A stretch of 64,000 bases of DNA from Amycolatopsis sp. EV170708-02-1 (GTDB lineage Bacteria; Actinomycetota; Actinomycetes; Mycobacteriales; Pseudonocardiaceae), in contig NZ_CP092497.1 of assembly GCF_022479115.1 (NCBI RefSeq), positions 6,138,001-6,202,000 of the forward strand, written 5' to 3'. The position numbers and the translations under genes are program-made. Positions 1-8,522 of the stretch are shown here, one piece after another. The notes below the pieces were generated by a model. That model saw only the letters and a list, made by a program, of their open reading frames with translations, was not told where the DNA came from and did not search any database. How positions within the stretch are numbered: the first letter of the stretch is position 1; each line of letters starts with the position of its first letter.

Positions 1-1
1 C

Positions 2-1408
2 CACACGCCGGAAGAGGTCCAGCTGTTCGTGCTGGACATGGGCGGTGGCGCGCTGGCGCCGATCGCCGGGCTGCCCCACGTGTCCGGCTACGCGACCCGG
101 CGCGACGCCCAGCGGTGCCGCCGGGTGGTCGCGGAACTGACGACCCTGCTCGAACAACGCGAGGAGTTCTTCTCCGCCAACGGGATCGAGTCGATCACGA
201 CGTTCCGCCAGCGGCGTTCGGAATACCAGGAGAGCACGGAAGGGCGCGAATTCGGCGACGTCTTCCTGTTCGTGGACAACTGGACCACGATCCGCCAGGA
301 ATACGAGCAGCTGGAGGAACAGATCACCAGCCTGGCCTCGCGCGGGCTCGGCTTCGGCATCCACGTCGTCGTCTCGATCAACCAGTGGATGGGCATGCGC
401 GCGCCGTTACGGGACGCGATCGGCACCAAGTTCGAACTGCGGCTCGGTGAACCGGCGGACTCGCTGATCGACCGCAAGATCGCGCAGAACGTCCCGGCGG
501 ACCGGCCGGGACGCGGGCTGACCGCGGACAAACTGCACTTCCTCGCGGCGCTCCCGCGGATCGACTCGGACCAGCGGCCGGACACCGTCGGCGCCGGCGG
601 TCTCGACCTGAATCGCCGGATTTCGGCGGCCTGGAAGGGTAAGCCGGCACCTTCCGTGCGGTTGCTACCGGCCGAGGTCCCGCTGGACTCGCTGGAAGCC
701 GGGCCGCGCAAGCAGATCACGCTCGGCATCGCGGAATCGAACCTGCGGCCGGTGCATCTCGACTTCGCCACCGAACCGCATTTCCTGGCCTTCGGCGACG
801 TGGAATCCGGGAAGAGTTCGCTCCTTCGCGCGATCGCGCACGGCATCGTGTCGAAGTACTCCCCCGAAGAAGCCGCGATCGTCGTCGCCGATTATCGGCG
901 AGGGATGCTGGGCGCGGTGCCGGATTCTCATCTGCTCGGTTACGCGGGTTCCGAAACCGTGTTGAGCGGGCTGATCGACCAATGCCAGCAGGCGATGCGG
1001 AACCGGCTGCCCGGCGCGGACGTCACGCCGGAACAGCTGCGGAACCGGTCTTGGTGGCGGGGACCGGAGCTGTTCGTGCTCGTCGACGACTACGAGATGG
1101 TCGCGACCGTGGGCCGGAACCCGTTGCAGCCGCTGCTGGAATTCCTGCCCCAGGCACGGGACATCGGGCTCCACCTCGTCATCGCGCGTGGCAGCGGCGG
1201 CGCCGGACGGTCCCTGTTCGAGCCTGTGCTGCAACGGATCCGGGAGCTGGGTTCGCCCGGTCTCGTGATGTCGGGCTCGCGGGACGAAGGAGCTCTGCTC
1301 GGGGATGTGAAGCCGGGACCGCAGCCTGCCGGGCGAGGGGTGCTGGTGTCGCGGCGGCATGGGACGGGGCTGGTGCAGGTGGCGTGGACGAAGCCGGTGG
1401 AGGACTGA
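2..1408 (+). CDS. eccC: Type VII secretion ATPase EccC, C-terminal part (partial)
   Basis: This is the C-terminal part of the FtsK/SpoIIIE-type motor ATPase of an ESX (type VII) secretion system, a membrane-anchored protein that recognises WXG100 substrates. The reading frame is open from base 2, so the start and the first ATPase domain lie outside the window. The fragment begins at the Walker B end of ATPase domain 2 (FVLDMGGG). The last ATPase domain has an intact Walker A near fragment residue 264 (GDVESGKSS) and a Walker B-like LFVLVDDYE near residue 358. The ESX substrates follow about 6 kb downstream on the same strand, separated by unrelated genes. Family assignment is firm; the ESX subtype is not known. 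Confidence 0.93.
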   Translation, partial: HTPEEVQLFVLDMGGGALAPIAGLPHVSGYATRRDAQRCRRVVAELTTLLEQREEFFSANGIESITTFRQRRSEYQESTEGREFGDVFLFVDNWTTIRQEYEQLEEQITSLASRGLGFGIHVVVSINQWMGMRAPLRDAIGTKFELRLGEPADSLIDRKIAQNVPADRPGRGLTADKLHFLAALPRIDSDQRPDTVGAGGLDLNRRISAAWKGKPAPSVRLLPAEVPLDSLEAGPRKQITLGIAESNLRPVHLDFATEPHFLAFGDVESGKSSLLRAIAHGIVSKYSPEEAAIVVADYRRGMLGAVPDSHLLGYAGSETVLSGLIDQCQQAMRNRLPGADVTPEQLRNRSWWRGPELFVLVDDYEMVATVGRNPLQPLLEFLPQARDIGLHLVIARGSGGAGRSLFEPVLQRIRELGSPGLVMSGSRDEGALLGDVKPGPQPAGRGVLVSRRHGTGLVQVAWTKPVED

Positions 1409-1656
1409 GCGCCTGTTCGCGGTGCGCCGGCGTGGGCCGGGGCGGGGTCGAGCATCGTCTGGAGCTGCCTGCCGCGTTCGCCTTCGTTGGGCAGGGCGAT
1501 GATCAGGCGCGACATCGAGTTTCGCGCGAGTCGGCGCAGGCAAGTGCGGCCGCGCCGGCTTGAGCGGAATGCTCGGCCCGAACATTCCGTGCTGGCCGAA
1601 AGCCTCTGCTCCCTTCTTTGTGGTTTCTTTCGCGCTCGTCGCCGATTCAGTGGTGG

Positions 1657-1672
1657 TCGAACGCGTGTTCGA
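1657..1672. promoter_or_regulatory. LexA (SOS) box
   Basis: A perfect palindrome TCGAAC-GCGT-GTTCGA matches the actinobacterial LexA consensus (TCGAAC N4 GTTCGA). It lies 14 bp upstream of the ATG at 1687 and directly abuts a -10-like TATGAT at 1674-1679. Bound LexA would therefore occlude the promoter. The -10 to ATG distance of 7 nt implies a leaderless transcript. Confidence 0.85.
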
Positions 1673-1686
1673 GTATGATCTTGGTC

Positions 1687-2871
1687 ATGACCCAGTCTCT
1701 TGCTTTCAATCCGAAAGCCGCTCAGTTTCTCGATGCCGCGTATGACGAGGAGGTGGTGCTTCGTCGCGCGCAGGGCCGGCAGGTGCATGCGATAGCCGGG
1801 TTCGCCGCGGTGGGTGGTTCGCGAAGATCGGTGACCGAGGAGGTCGCTCTGGCCTTCTCGGTCTCCCGTAACCAGGCGTATCTGCTGGTCGAAACCTCGT
1901 GTGCCTTGGTGGCCCGGTTGCCGAACACGTTGGCCGCGCTGGAGAAGGGTGACATCGACCTGTACAAGGCGTCGAAGGTCAGCCAGCTGACGCGTGAGGT
2001 GTCCGACGAGGTCGCCGCGCTGGTGGACGCGTTCATGACCAAGCGGCTCGCCGACCGCGATCCGACGGCGATCCGGAAATCGGTGGATCACGCGGTGCAG
2101 AAGTTCGATCCCGACGGTTATCGGGAACGCGCCGAGCAGAAACGGGCGCTGCGGCATGTGTCGCTGGACCACGAAGACGAGACCATGTCCAAACTGACGG
2201 GCTATCTTCCCGCCGAAGTGGCGAGTTCGGTCTACGCGTCCCTGTCCCGTGCGGCCAAGGCCCGCCGCCGATCCGACAAGTCCCGCACCTTGGATCAGCA
2301 TCGGGCGGACATTTTCGCCGAACGGCTCCTCGCCGAAGACGGCCACGGCACGCCACGCGCGCATATCCACGTCTATGTCGACTTGCTGACCCTGGCCGGT
2401 GCGCGTGAAGATCCCGCGACGCTCGCTGGTTACGGCCCGATCCCGGGCTGGCTCACCCGGGAGATCGCCGTCGATCCCGGCTCGACCTGGTCACGGCTGA
2501 TCACCGACCCCACGACCGGGCAACTCCTGGAAGCCGGGCCCGGCACCTACCGGCCCCCGGCCTCACTCGCCCGCCTCATCAAAGCCCGCGACCGCGAATG
2601 CACCCACCCCGGCTGCCACCGCCCCGCCGAATTCTCCGAAATCGACCACACCACCACCTGGGCCCGCCACGGCCACACCGACCACCACAACTGCCACGCC
2701 GCCTGCACAATCCACAACATGCTCAAAGAAGAACCCGGCTGGCACGCAGAACCCACCGGCAACGGTGGCATGACCATCACCACCCCCACCGGCCGCACCT
2801 ACACAGCGGCCCCCGAACCACTCCACGACCCACGACCCCACCCGGAGGACGACGACACCCCACCCTTCTAA
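1687..2871 (+). CDS. DUF222/HNH endonuclease domain protein (13E12 family)
   Basis: This is a 394-residue member of the actinobacterial DUF222-HNH family (mycobacterial 13E12/REP13E12 proteins), presumed to be a DNA endonuclease of unknown biological role. DUF222 covers roughly residues 30-270. The C-terminal HNH module (about 300-345) has the paired cysteines and the core EIDHTTTW...C...HN. A Pro/Asp-rich tail follows. The ATG at 1687 is chosen because it sits 7 nt after a TATGAT -10 element and just downstream of a LexA box. An in-frame upstream start at 1618 would lie upstream of this promoter. DNA-damage induction is inferred from the operator. The family is often multicopy and mobile-like; no flanking repeats were found here. 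Confidence 0.85.
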   Translation: MTQSLAFNPKAAQFLDAAYDEEVVLRRAQGRQVHAIAGFAAVGGSRRSVTEEVALAFSVSRNQAYLLVETSCALVARLPNTLAALEKGDIDLYKASKVSQLTREVSDEVAALVDAFMTKRLADRDPTAIRKSVDHAVQKFDPDGYRERAEQKRALRHVSLDHEDETMSKLTGYLPAEVASSVYASLSRAAKARRRSDKSRTLDQHRADIFAERLLAEDGHGTPRAHIHVYVDLLTLAGAREDPATLAGYGPIPGWLTREIAVDPGSTWSRLITDPTTGQLLEAGPGTYRPPASLARLIKARDRECTHPGCHRPAEFSEIDHTTTWARHGHTDHHNCHAACTIHNMLKEEPGWHAEPTGNGGMTITTPTGRTYTAAPEPLHDPRPHPEDDDTPPF

Positions 2872-3350
2872 CCGGCGCAGACACCCCGCAGCCCGCCGCG
2901 TGGTGACACCGGCGCGCCCAAGGCCCGGCCCCGCTGTGGACGGGTTCTGGTGGCCCCAGAAACGAATCAGGCGGCGACACCGGCGCCCAAGGACTGTCCA
3001 CTTTGGAACCACGCGGAGAATAGACACGCCCTGACGGCCACCCCGGAACGCGCCGGGTGGCGACATCGGCGCGCGTCCTCCGCCGCACCAGCCCTCCGGC
3101 GATCGGCCTGCCGAGCCGTGCCACCCGCGCACGCCACCGCCAGGGCCCGAACTCCGCTTTCCGGCCATGCCGAGACCATTGACGCGAAGGTCCCAATCCA
3201 CTACGGGACCGAGCCGGTGCTCGGGTGCCCGCTCAACGACAGGACTGTTTGCTGCGGGGTTGGTGCTCCAGGGTTCCCGGAGCCGAGGCAAGTGACCGGT
3301 TACGAAACCCGGGCGACCACACGCCAGCCCAGCCTCACCGAAGCGCTCCG
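2872..3350. other. Intergenic region, no gene seen
   Basis: This 479-bp gap lies between the convergent HNH and secreted-protein genes. Open frames on both strands are low-complexity antisense readings without a recognisable product. It holds three imperfect copies of a GGTGACACCGGCGC-like word near 2903, 2971 and 3059, and a short GGTTACGAAACC palindrome at 3298-3309. No convincing terminator hairpin was found. Confidence 0.5.
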
Positions 3351-4103
3351 CTACCCCTCAGGACAAGTACTGATGCACCGCACAGCGATGGTGGTGCTCA
3401 TCTCGTTGCCAGGCCCCGAAATCATCCCGGTCAGCAGCTTGTCCAGATCCTCCCGCACCCCGCACCCCGAGAACGGCGGGATCTCGAAGCTGCTCGTGAG
3501 CACGGTCGGCGGCGCCGTGTCCTGCAGCCCCGTCAGTCCCTTGACCTTGATCGTCAGCGGGCCCGCCGTTTTGCAGTTGGGTCCCAGATCGAGCACCTTG
3601 CCGTCGACCTTGGTGTCACTCAGCCGAAGCCCGAGATTGAGCGTCAGGTCGATGATCACCGACAGGTACTTCTTGCCGTCCGGGAAAAGCCTGGGGGCCA
3701 CCACGCCCGCGTCGCCGGGGTTCTTCACCAAGACCCCGTGCTGGTCCCCCTCGGAGACCAGGCTGACAGTGCTCGTCACCGGCATGAAACGAAAAGCCAC
3801 GAAATACGCGTTCACGGTGGGCGGCAGGGTGATCGAACCCGTCAGGGTTTCTTTCACCGAGTCGACTGTGCCGTCGAAACGTCCTTCACCGGTGGCCAGT
3901 TGAGAGCCCAGTTTCGCGATCCGCGACACGGTATTCCGCACGAAATACGACGCCTTCAAACCCGCGGCCATGGCAGGCGCGTCCGCACGCGGTGCGTTGA
4001 TCTCACCTTGGGCGGCGGAAGCCGAGCTCAGCGAAAAGGCTCCCAGCGAGAGCACCACGCCGGCGGCGAGCAGCCGGAAGGCGCGTCGATTCGCCAGAGA
4101 CAT
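3351..4103 (-). CDS. Secreted protein of unknown function
   Basis: The predicted 250-residue protein has a clear Sec signal peptide: a basic start (SLANRRAFR), a hydrophobic core and an ASAAQ-like cleavage region near residue 31. The mature part is rich in Thr, Val and Pro, with two cysteine-containing segments near the C terminus (SGCGVREDL and IAVRCISTC). This suggests an extracellular beta-rich fold with disulfides. No catalytic motif is recognised. The ATG at 4103 is preferred because GAAGGA lies about 10 nt upstream; an in-frame TTG at 4127 is possible. Similar secreted actinobacterial proteins exist without known function. It is convergent with the HNH gene. Confidence 0.7.
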   Translation of the reverse strand: MSLANRRAFRLLAAGVVLSLGAFSLSSASAAQGEINAPRADAPAMAAGLKASYFVRNTVSRIAKLGSQLATGEGRFDGTVDSVKETLTGSITLPPTVNAYFVAFRFMPVTSTVSLVSEGDQHGVLVKNPGDAGVVAPRLFPDGKKYLSVIIDLTLNLGLRLSDTKVDGKVLDLGPNCKTAGPLTIKVKGLTGLQDTAPPTVLTSSFEIPPFSGCGVREDLDKLLTGMISGPGNEMSTTIAVRCISTCPEG

Positions 4104-4318
4104 AGGGCTCAAATCCTTCACAGCCAACGGAATCGAGGTAGCGGACCGAACCGTACCCGGCGCCGTTCACGCAAGGCAATCCATGCCCGCGTGCTTGTCA
4201 CCCGCCTCAGAAATCCCACCGGCTCGATTGTGACGCGCGTGATAACGAATCGAAGGAGTTGACGTCTCTCGCCGGACGACGGCAGGCTGGGAAAGCGAAT
4301 CAGAAACGAGGGGGAATT

Positions 4319-4720
4319 ATGAAATCTTCGAGTTATGCGGTCACAGCCGCGATCGCCGTCGTCGTTCTCGGCGGCTCGACCGGCACAGCGGCGGCCCAGA
4401 CGCAGGCCTGGACGATGTCCGTGTCGCCATCGACCGATCTCGCCGCCGAGCAGACCGTGACCGTCTCCGCCAGTGGCCTCGAAGCCAACCGCCAGATCCT
4501 GCTGCTCGAATGCCCCACCGCGGACGGCAGTTGTTACATCATCGGATATCCGACAGCGGATGCCAACGGAACCCTTTCGACCACCGCCACGGTTTATCGG
4601 CATATGTCCTTCGACGACCGCACCTATGATTGCAAGACGTTGAGCGGGGGCTGTTCGGTCGTCGGCAGCGATTTCTCCACGGGTGGCGAACTGGTCAAGG
4701 TGCAGCTCACTTTCCGGTAG
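4319..4720 (+). CDS. Neocarzinostatin-family secreted protein
   Basis: This is a 133-residue secreted protein. An N-terminal signal peptide ends near AAAQ, followed by one neocarzinostatin-type immunoglobulin-like domain. Family hallmarks visible are the opening [20 protein letters not shown], a first cysteine pair ([10 protein letters not shown]), [11 protein letters not shown], and a second pair ([10 protein letters not shown]). These are spaced as in the two disulfides of neocarzinostatin and macromomycin apoproteins. Classical members bind enediyne chromophores, but no enediyne PKS is in this window, so the ligand is unknown. The ATG at 4319 follows a GAGGGGGA ribosome-binding sequence. 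The 3' end overlaps the convergent kinase gene by 14 bp. Confidence 0.8.
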   Translation: MKSSSYAVTAAIAVVVLGGSTGTAAAQTQAWTMSVSPSTDLAAEQTVTVSASGLEANRQILLLECPTADGSCYIIGYPTADANGTLSTTATVYRHMSFDDRTYDCKTLSGGCSVVGSDFSTGGELVKVQLTFR

Positions 4721-5234
4721 CGGCGGCGATCTCCCGGGCGCAGGCCAGCGCCTCGTTCACCCCCGTGTCCACCTCGACGTCGTAGACCACGCCCTGGTGC
4801 ACGAGCTCGGCCTGCGCCGCCGCCATTCCCGCGACCCGGTCCCCACGCGCCGTCTCCCGCCCGGCGGCCACGACACCGTCACACCGGACGCCGACCCACA
4901 GCACCTCGAGCCCGTCCAACGCGTCGCGCCACCGCTGCTGCGATGCCGCTCCACCCAGGAAGACGTCGTCGATGATCACCCTGGCCCCCGCCCGCGCCAT
5001 CGCGGCGACACCGGCCATCCACGCGTCCTCGAGCCGCCGGAACCCGGATCCGACACTCACCCCGCCGTCCCCGGCGAAGTCGATCCCCTCGTCGACCGCG
5101 GCGGGCATGGCGCCGATCAAGGTGTCCACGCCGAGGGTGAGCCAGGGATCCGGCAGCACCGCTTGCAGACACCGGGCGATCCCCGATTTGCCGGAACTGG
5201 AGCCGCCGTTCAACACGATCACCTTGGTCGTCAC
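4707..5234 (-). CDS. Chloramphenicol phosphotransferase-like P-loop kinase
   Basis: This 175-residue cytoplasmic kinase belongs to the chloramphenicol 3-O-phosphotransferase (CPT) family. The Walker A motif is GGSSSGKS at residues 10-17. The conserved [11 protein letters not shown] segment near residue 37 carries the aspartate used as catalytic base in the Streptomyces venezuelae enzyme. A Walker B-like [10 protein letters not shown] and WVGVRC follow. Length equals the typical family length. Family members in non-producers often have unknown substrates, so resistance is possible but unproven. It overlaps the end of the neocarzinostatin-like gene, convergently, by 14 bp. Confidence 0.82.
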   Translation of the reverse strand: MTTKVIVLNGGSSSGKSGIARCLQAVLPDPWLTLGVDTLIGAMPAAVDEGIDFAGDGGVSVGSGFRRLEDAWMAGVAAMARAGARVIIDDVFLGGAASQQRWRDALDGLEVLWVGVRCDGVVAAGRETARGDRVAGMAAAQAELVHQGVVYDVEVDTGVNEALACAREIAAATGK

Positions 5235-5405
5235 AAGGGCAGCTTAAGGCCGGAATCGGAAAATTACTTTTCCAGCAAAACGGATACAACGGACTTCCCC
5301 AGGATTCCGACTTCGGTAGGTTACAAAAAACCTCACCGCCACCTAACTTGGTGAAACCGTTTCGGCTCGAAACGGTTTCCCCGACGCAGGCCGAAGGGCG
5401 TATTC

Positions 5406-6110
5406 ATGCGTATGTCCCAGATCGTCGCGACGGTGGCCGGCGCCGCCGCCGCGCTGACCCTCGCCGCCACCCCCGCCGCGAACGCGGGCCAGGACATCAT
5501 CGGCGGCGGCACCGTGAGTTCCGCGCCGTGGGGCGCCCAGATCTACTGGGACGACGCCACCGCGTTCGGCGGCTTCAACTGCTCCGGCACGATCATCGCG
5601 CCGCAGTGGGTCCTCACCGCGAAGCACTGCCTCAACAAGCCCGGCATGCACGTCAAGGTCGGCGACGTCGACCTGAACCAGGGCACCGAAGCCGACGTCG
5701 ACCAGCAGAAGGCCGCCCCGAGCGGCGACATCGCCCTGCTGCACCTCACGACCGCGGTCAGCACGACGTACATGAAGCTCGGCACCGCGAATCCGGCCAA
5801 CGGCTCCACCAACCAGATCTACGGCTGGGGCCGCACGCAAGGCAACAACCCGCCTTCGAGCGTCCTGAAGACGGCTGATGTCCGCATCACCGGCACCAGC
5901 AGTGACGCGTACGGCGGCCAGGCCATCGCCAGCGTCGGCATCGACGGTTCCGCCTGGCACGGCGACTCGGGCGGCCCGCAGCTCGCGAACGGCGTCCAGG
6001 TCGGCGTCTGCTCGACCGGCAGCAACTCCGGCACGAACCCGCAGGGCACCCAGAACTACGCCAGTGTCGCGGCGAGCCGCGACTGGATCCGCACCACCGC
6101 GGGAGTCTGA
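5406..6110 (+). CDS. Secreted trypsin-like serine protease (S1)
   Basis: This is a 234-residue secreted S1-family protease. A signal peptide (about 1-27) is followed within a few residues by IIGGG at 31-35, the classical activation N terminus, so the propeptide is very short. The catalytic triad is visible: His74 (TAKHC), Asp108 (GDIALL) and Ser188 (GDSGGP). The residue six before the catalytic serine is Ser rather than Asp, which argues against strict trypsin specificity (inference). The gene stands alone after a 170-bp spacer and ends at a strong terminator hairpin. ATG at 5412 is an alternative start. Confidence 0.9.
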   Translation: MRMSQIVATVAGAAAALTLAATPAANAGQDIIGGGTVSSAPWGAQIYWDDATAFGGFNCSGTIIAPQWVLTAKHCLNKPGMHVKVGDVDLNQGTEADVDQQKAAPSGDIALLHLTTAVSTTYMKLGTANPANGSTNQIYGWGRTQGNNPPSSVLKTADVRITGTSSDAYGGQAIASVGIDGSAWHGDSGGPQLANGVQVGVCSTGSNSGTNPQGTQNYASVAASRDWIRTTAGV

Positions 6111-6112
6111 CC

Positions 6113-6149
6113 CGAAAAGGGACCGTTCACCCCGAACGGTCCCTTTTCG
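6113..6149. terminator. Bidirectional terminator hairpin
   Basis: A perfect 16-bp inverted repeat CGAAAAGGGACCGTTC / GAACGGTCCCTTTTCG with a 5-nt loop. It lies three bases past the protease stop codon and just before the end of the convergent membrane-protein gene at 6157. The A-rich and T-rich flanks suit termination in both directions. Confidence 0.85.
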
Positions 6150-6156
6150 CCGAGGC

Positions 6157-7110
6157 TCACGTCAATTGATGCATCGGCCGCGAAGTCCGAAGCGAAAGCG
6201 CCGAACCCGCGGCCACGACGGCGATGACTCCCGCACCCGCGACCAGCGTCCAGAAATCCGGGTGCACGATGGACTGTCCTCGCTGAGCCTGCCAAGTGAG
6301 CAGCACGAGCAGTCCCGCGAAGCCCACCGAAGCGGTCCGCACCAGGTTCCGCCGGACGAATTCCGATTCGAGCACCGGATACCGTCTGGCGAGTTTGAGC
6401 AGCCCGAAAGCCACCAGCGGCAGCACCTGGATCGCGTGGATCCCGAAGAAATGCGGGATCCGCATGTCCCCGCCCACCGTGCTCCACCCCAGCACCGGCA
6501 GCCCCGGTCCGCCGTCGGGCACGCCGACCGCGTGGGCACCGACGATCGACGGCCGTTCGCCGGCGCGGAACTGGGCCTTCTGCTGCTCGTTCGGCCCGAA
6601 CATCAGCAGCGCGATCCCGATCCCGGCGACCGACAACGCGGCACCCGCGCGTAACGCGGAATTCATGGCCCGGTCGGGAAGACGTTGGAACAGCAGGAGA
6701 ATCGCGATGGCCGCCGTCGCTCCCCAGCCGGTGAAGGCGCCGTTCGCGACCATGTTGTTGATCCACTGGTCGACCGGGGTCTCCCGGTTGAAGTGCAGCG
6801 TCCGCCCGCGGACGGCGATCTGCCAGAACAGCAGCGCCATGTCCATGCCGAGGCCGACCGCGAACACCGTCCCGAGCCACCAGCCGAGCCGCTTGCCCCG
6901 GGTCAGCTGCCCGATCAGCCAGGCCAGCGTCACCGCGTAGAGCCCCACGGAAATCGTGAACTTGAGCGGTTTGAGCCAAATGGGCGCGTTCACAAGGCTG
7001 CGATCGTCGAAGACCAGGCCACCGAGCGCGATCACCCCGAGCACCGCCATCGCCGCCGCCAAGATCATCAGCGGGCGATGCAGTACTGTCCTGGATCCCT
7101 TGTCCACCAT
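6157..7110 (-). CDS. Multi-pass integral membrane protein, unknown function
   Basis: The protein has about 317 residues and roughly seven to eight predicted membrane segments. It starts with PLMILAAAMAVLGVIALGGLV and has conserved-looking polar loops (WLKPLKF near residue 45, HFNRETPVDQWINN in the middle, IPHFFGIHAIQVLP towards the end). The family is recognised only as an actinobacterial membrane protein. No transporter signature or catalytic motif was found. The ATG at 7110 is inferred because upstream in-frame codons (to 7272) are hydrophilic and lack a membrane or signal character. It is convergent with the protease gene and divergent from the WXG100 genes. Confidence 0.65.
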   Translation of the reverse strand: MVDKGSRTVLHRPLMILAAAMAVLGVIALGGLVFDDRSLVNAPIWLKPLKFTISVGLYAVTLAWLIGQLTRGKRLGWWLGTVFAVGLGMDMALLFWQIAVRGRTLHFNRETPVDQWINNMVANGAFTGWGATAAIAILLLFQRLPDRAMNSALRAGAALSVAGIGIALLMFGPNEQQKAQFRAGERPSIVGAHAVGVPDGGPGLPVLGWSTVGGDMRIPHFFGIHAIQVLPLVAFGLLKLARRYPVLESEFVRRNLVRTASVGFAGLLVLLTWQAQRGQSIVHPDFWTLVAGAGVIAVVAAGSALSLRTSRPMHQLT

Positions 7111-7340
7111 GGATTCGAGCGTGCCGGGAAGCTCCGATCCGGACACTGGAGTACTCCCCCTGATCGAGGGTGGGGAAAGCCCTACCGCCGACCTGTGGGT
7201 AATAGTGCCGTCACCGCGACCGGCAGTTGTGCCGTTTGACCGCACTCCCCTCTTTTCTAGCGTGTCCTTCACAAGAGCAGACAGGGCGTCCCCTGGTGCT
7301 CACCGGGATTTCCAGCGAGATGAGAGGAGGTGGCCCATCA

Positions 7341-7682
7341 ATGACCGGTACGGGATATCAGGCAGACGCAGCTGCGATGGCGCGCGCCGTCCAGGGGTTC
7401 GAGGAAACCGCGTCGAACGCCAAGACCACGATGGCCAGCTTGGAGAGCGAGCTGACCCAGACCCTGCACAACTACAAGGGTGACCAGGCGGTCGCGTTCT
7501 GGGACCTGCAGCGCCGCCTGCAGGAGAAGATGACCATCGCGGTGAACGAGCTCAACACGATGTCGCGCCTCGTGCACGAGAGCAACCGGAACTACAACTC
7601 GGGTGACGAGCAGGTCCGGGAAAGCCTCACCGGCGTCAGCGGAGTCGTCGACCAGACCGTGATCCACCGGCTGAACCCCTGA
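7341..7682 (+). CDS. WXG100-family (ESAT-6-like) protein, YxG variant
   Basis: This is a 113-residue helical-hairpin protein of the type VII secretion substrate superfamily. At the turn where the canonical Trp-x-Gly lies, it has Tyr45-Lys46-Gly47, followed by GDQAVAFWDLQRRLQEKM, as in WXG100 proteins. The tail after residue 95 is longer than in standard members. The start at 7341 has a strong GAGGAGGTGG Shine-Dalgarno sequence. The partner WXG100 gene follows 21 bp downstream, consistent with an EsxA/EsxB-like heterodimer exported through EccC. Confidence 0.88.
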   Translation: MTGTGYQADAAAMARAVQGFEETASNAKTTMASLESELTQTLHNYKGDQAVAFWDLQRRLQEKMTIAVNELNTMSRLVHESNRNYNSGDEQVRESLTGVSGVVDQTVIHRLNP

Positions 7683-7703
7683 TCCGCGAGAGGACCACCA
7701 ATC

Positions 7704-8006
7704 ATGGCTGACGTCGTCGAAATCAACTTCGCCGCGCTGCAGCACAGCTCGGCCTCGCTGGCCGCCAAGGCCAAGGCGCTCACCTCACAGCTCGAACAGC
7801 TGCACACCAACCTGCAGCCGATCACCCAGACCTGGTACGCCTCCGGCAGCTCCGCCGGTGAGGCCGCCCGTGCGTCTGAAACCCGCCTGCGCCAGGCCAC
7901 CGCGGACATCGTGGCGATCATCGCGCAGTTCGGTGGCAAGGTCGGCGACGCCCACGATCTCCAGCACAGCCTGGAGAACCGCAACCAGGGCCTGTTCGCC
8001 GGCTGA
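7704..8006 (+). CDS. WXG100-family (ESAT-6-like) protein
   Basis: This is a 100-residue protein, the standard size for the WXG100 family. It has two predicted helices around the motif TWYASGSSAGEAA: Trp44 followed by Ser-Gly, a common actinobacterial variant of WxG. It lies 21 bp after the YxG-type paralogue with its own ribosome-binding site (GAGAGGACC). Together they form the usual tandem pair of co-secreted type VII substrates. An inverted repeat follows the stop codon at 8019-8058. Confidence 0.9.
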   Translation: MADVVEINFAALQHSSASLAAKAKALTSQLEQLHTNLQPITQTWYASGSSAGEAARASETRLRQATADIVAIIAQFGGKVGDAHDLQHSLENRNQGLFAG

Positions 8007-8018
8007 TCCCCATCCGTC

Positions 8019-8058
8019 GGCCGGCCGGTGCTTTCACCCCCCTCGGCACCGGCCGGCC
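8019..8058 (+). terminator. Hairpin after the WXG100 pair
   Basis: A 13-bp inverted repeat GGCCGGCCGGTGC / GCACCGGCCGGCC with a 14-nt loop, located 13 bp after the stop codon. It lacks a strong U-tract, so it could partially terminate or stabilise the abundant WXG100 mRNA while letting some transcription reach the next gene. Confidence 0.6.
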
Positions 8059-8117
8059 GGCTTTGCGTGTTGTCGTCCCCCTTGTCGGCGTGGCCGTTCA
8101 CGAGAGAGCCGGGATCA

Positions 8118-8522
8118 ATGCAAGACCACTCGTACTACGTCCATCTGGAATCACTGAAGGACTTCGTGCGGGAACTGGAGACCCAGATCCACGCGATGTC
8201 CAAGCCGAACGACTTCCTGCTGACCCTGAGCGAACAGCCGCTGCTGTTCGGCGAGTTCGGGGAAGCGGGTTCACTCAACAAGGCGCACCAGGCGGCCGTC
8301 GCCGAGATGCAGGGCCTGCTGGATCAGGTCAAGGGCGCGATCACGTTCGCGCAGGACGTCACGACGACCGTCGCCGACGGGTACGCGGCGGCCGACGATT
8401 CGGTGGCGGGCGACATGAACCACTCGAGCCAGCAGACCGGGCTGCTCGATCCGCTGCTCAACGTCCTCGGGGGCGTGCTGGGCGGTAACAGCGGCTCGAA
8501 CGGCGGGGGGAACAAGGGATGA
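8118..8522 (+). CDS. Type VII secretion-associated helical protein
   Basis: This 134-residue protein of unknown function has a mostly helical N-terminal part (HLESLKDFVRELETQIHAM) and a Gly/Ser/Asn-rich flexible tail. The position, size and helical character resemble small ESX-associated substrates or chaperones, but no WxG motif was found. Its stop codon overlaps the next ATG (ATGA), so translation is probably coupled to the PPE-like gene. The start at 8118 is the first Met of the hydrophilic part; upstream in-frame codons read Pro-rich. Confidence 0.7.
   Translation: MQDHSYYVHLESLKDFVRELETQIHAMSKPNDFLLTLSEQPLLFGEFGEAGSLNKAHQAAVAEMQGLLDQVKGAITFAQDVTTTVADGYAAADDSVAGDMNHSSQQTGLLDPLLNVLGGVLGGNSGSNGGGNKG

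Noticed and set aside
1420..1560. Minus-strand stretch reading SRLIIALPNEGERGRQLQTML, possible gene remnant
   Set aside because: Too short and without flanking continuation or ribosome-binding site; no family recognised.
2903..3075. Three imperfect GGTGACACCGGCGC-like repeats
   Set aside because: Spacing and sequence are irregular and the words are simple GC-rich strings; not a convincing repeat array or CRISPR.
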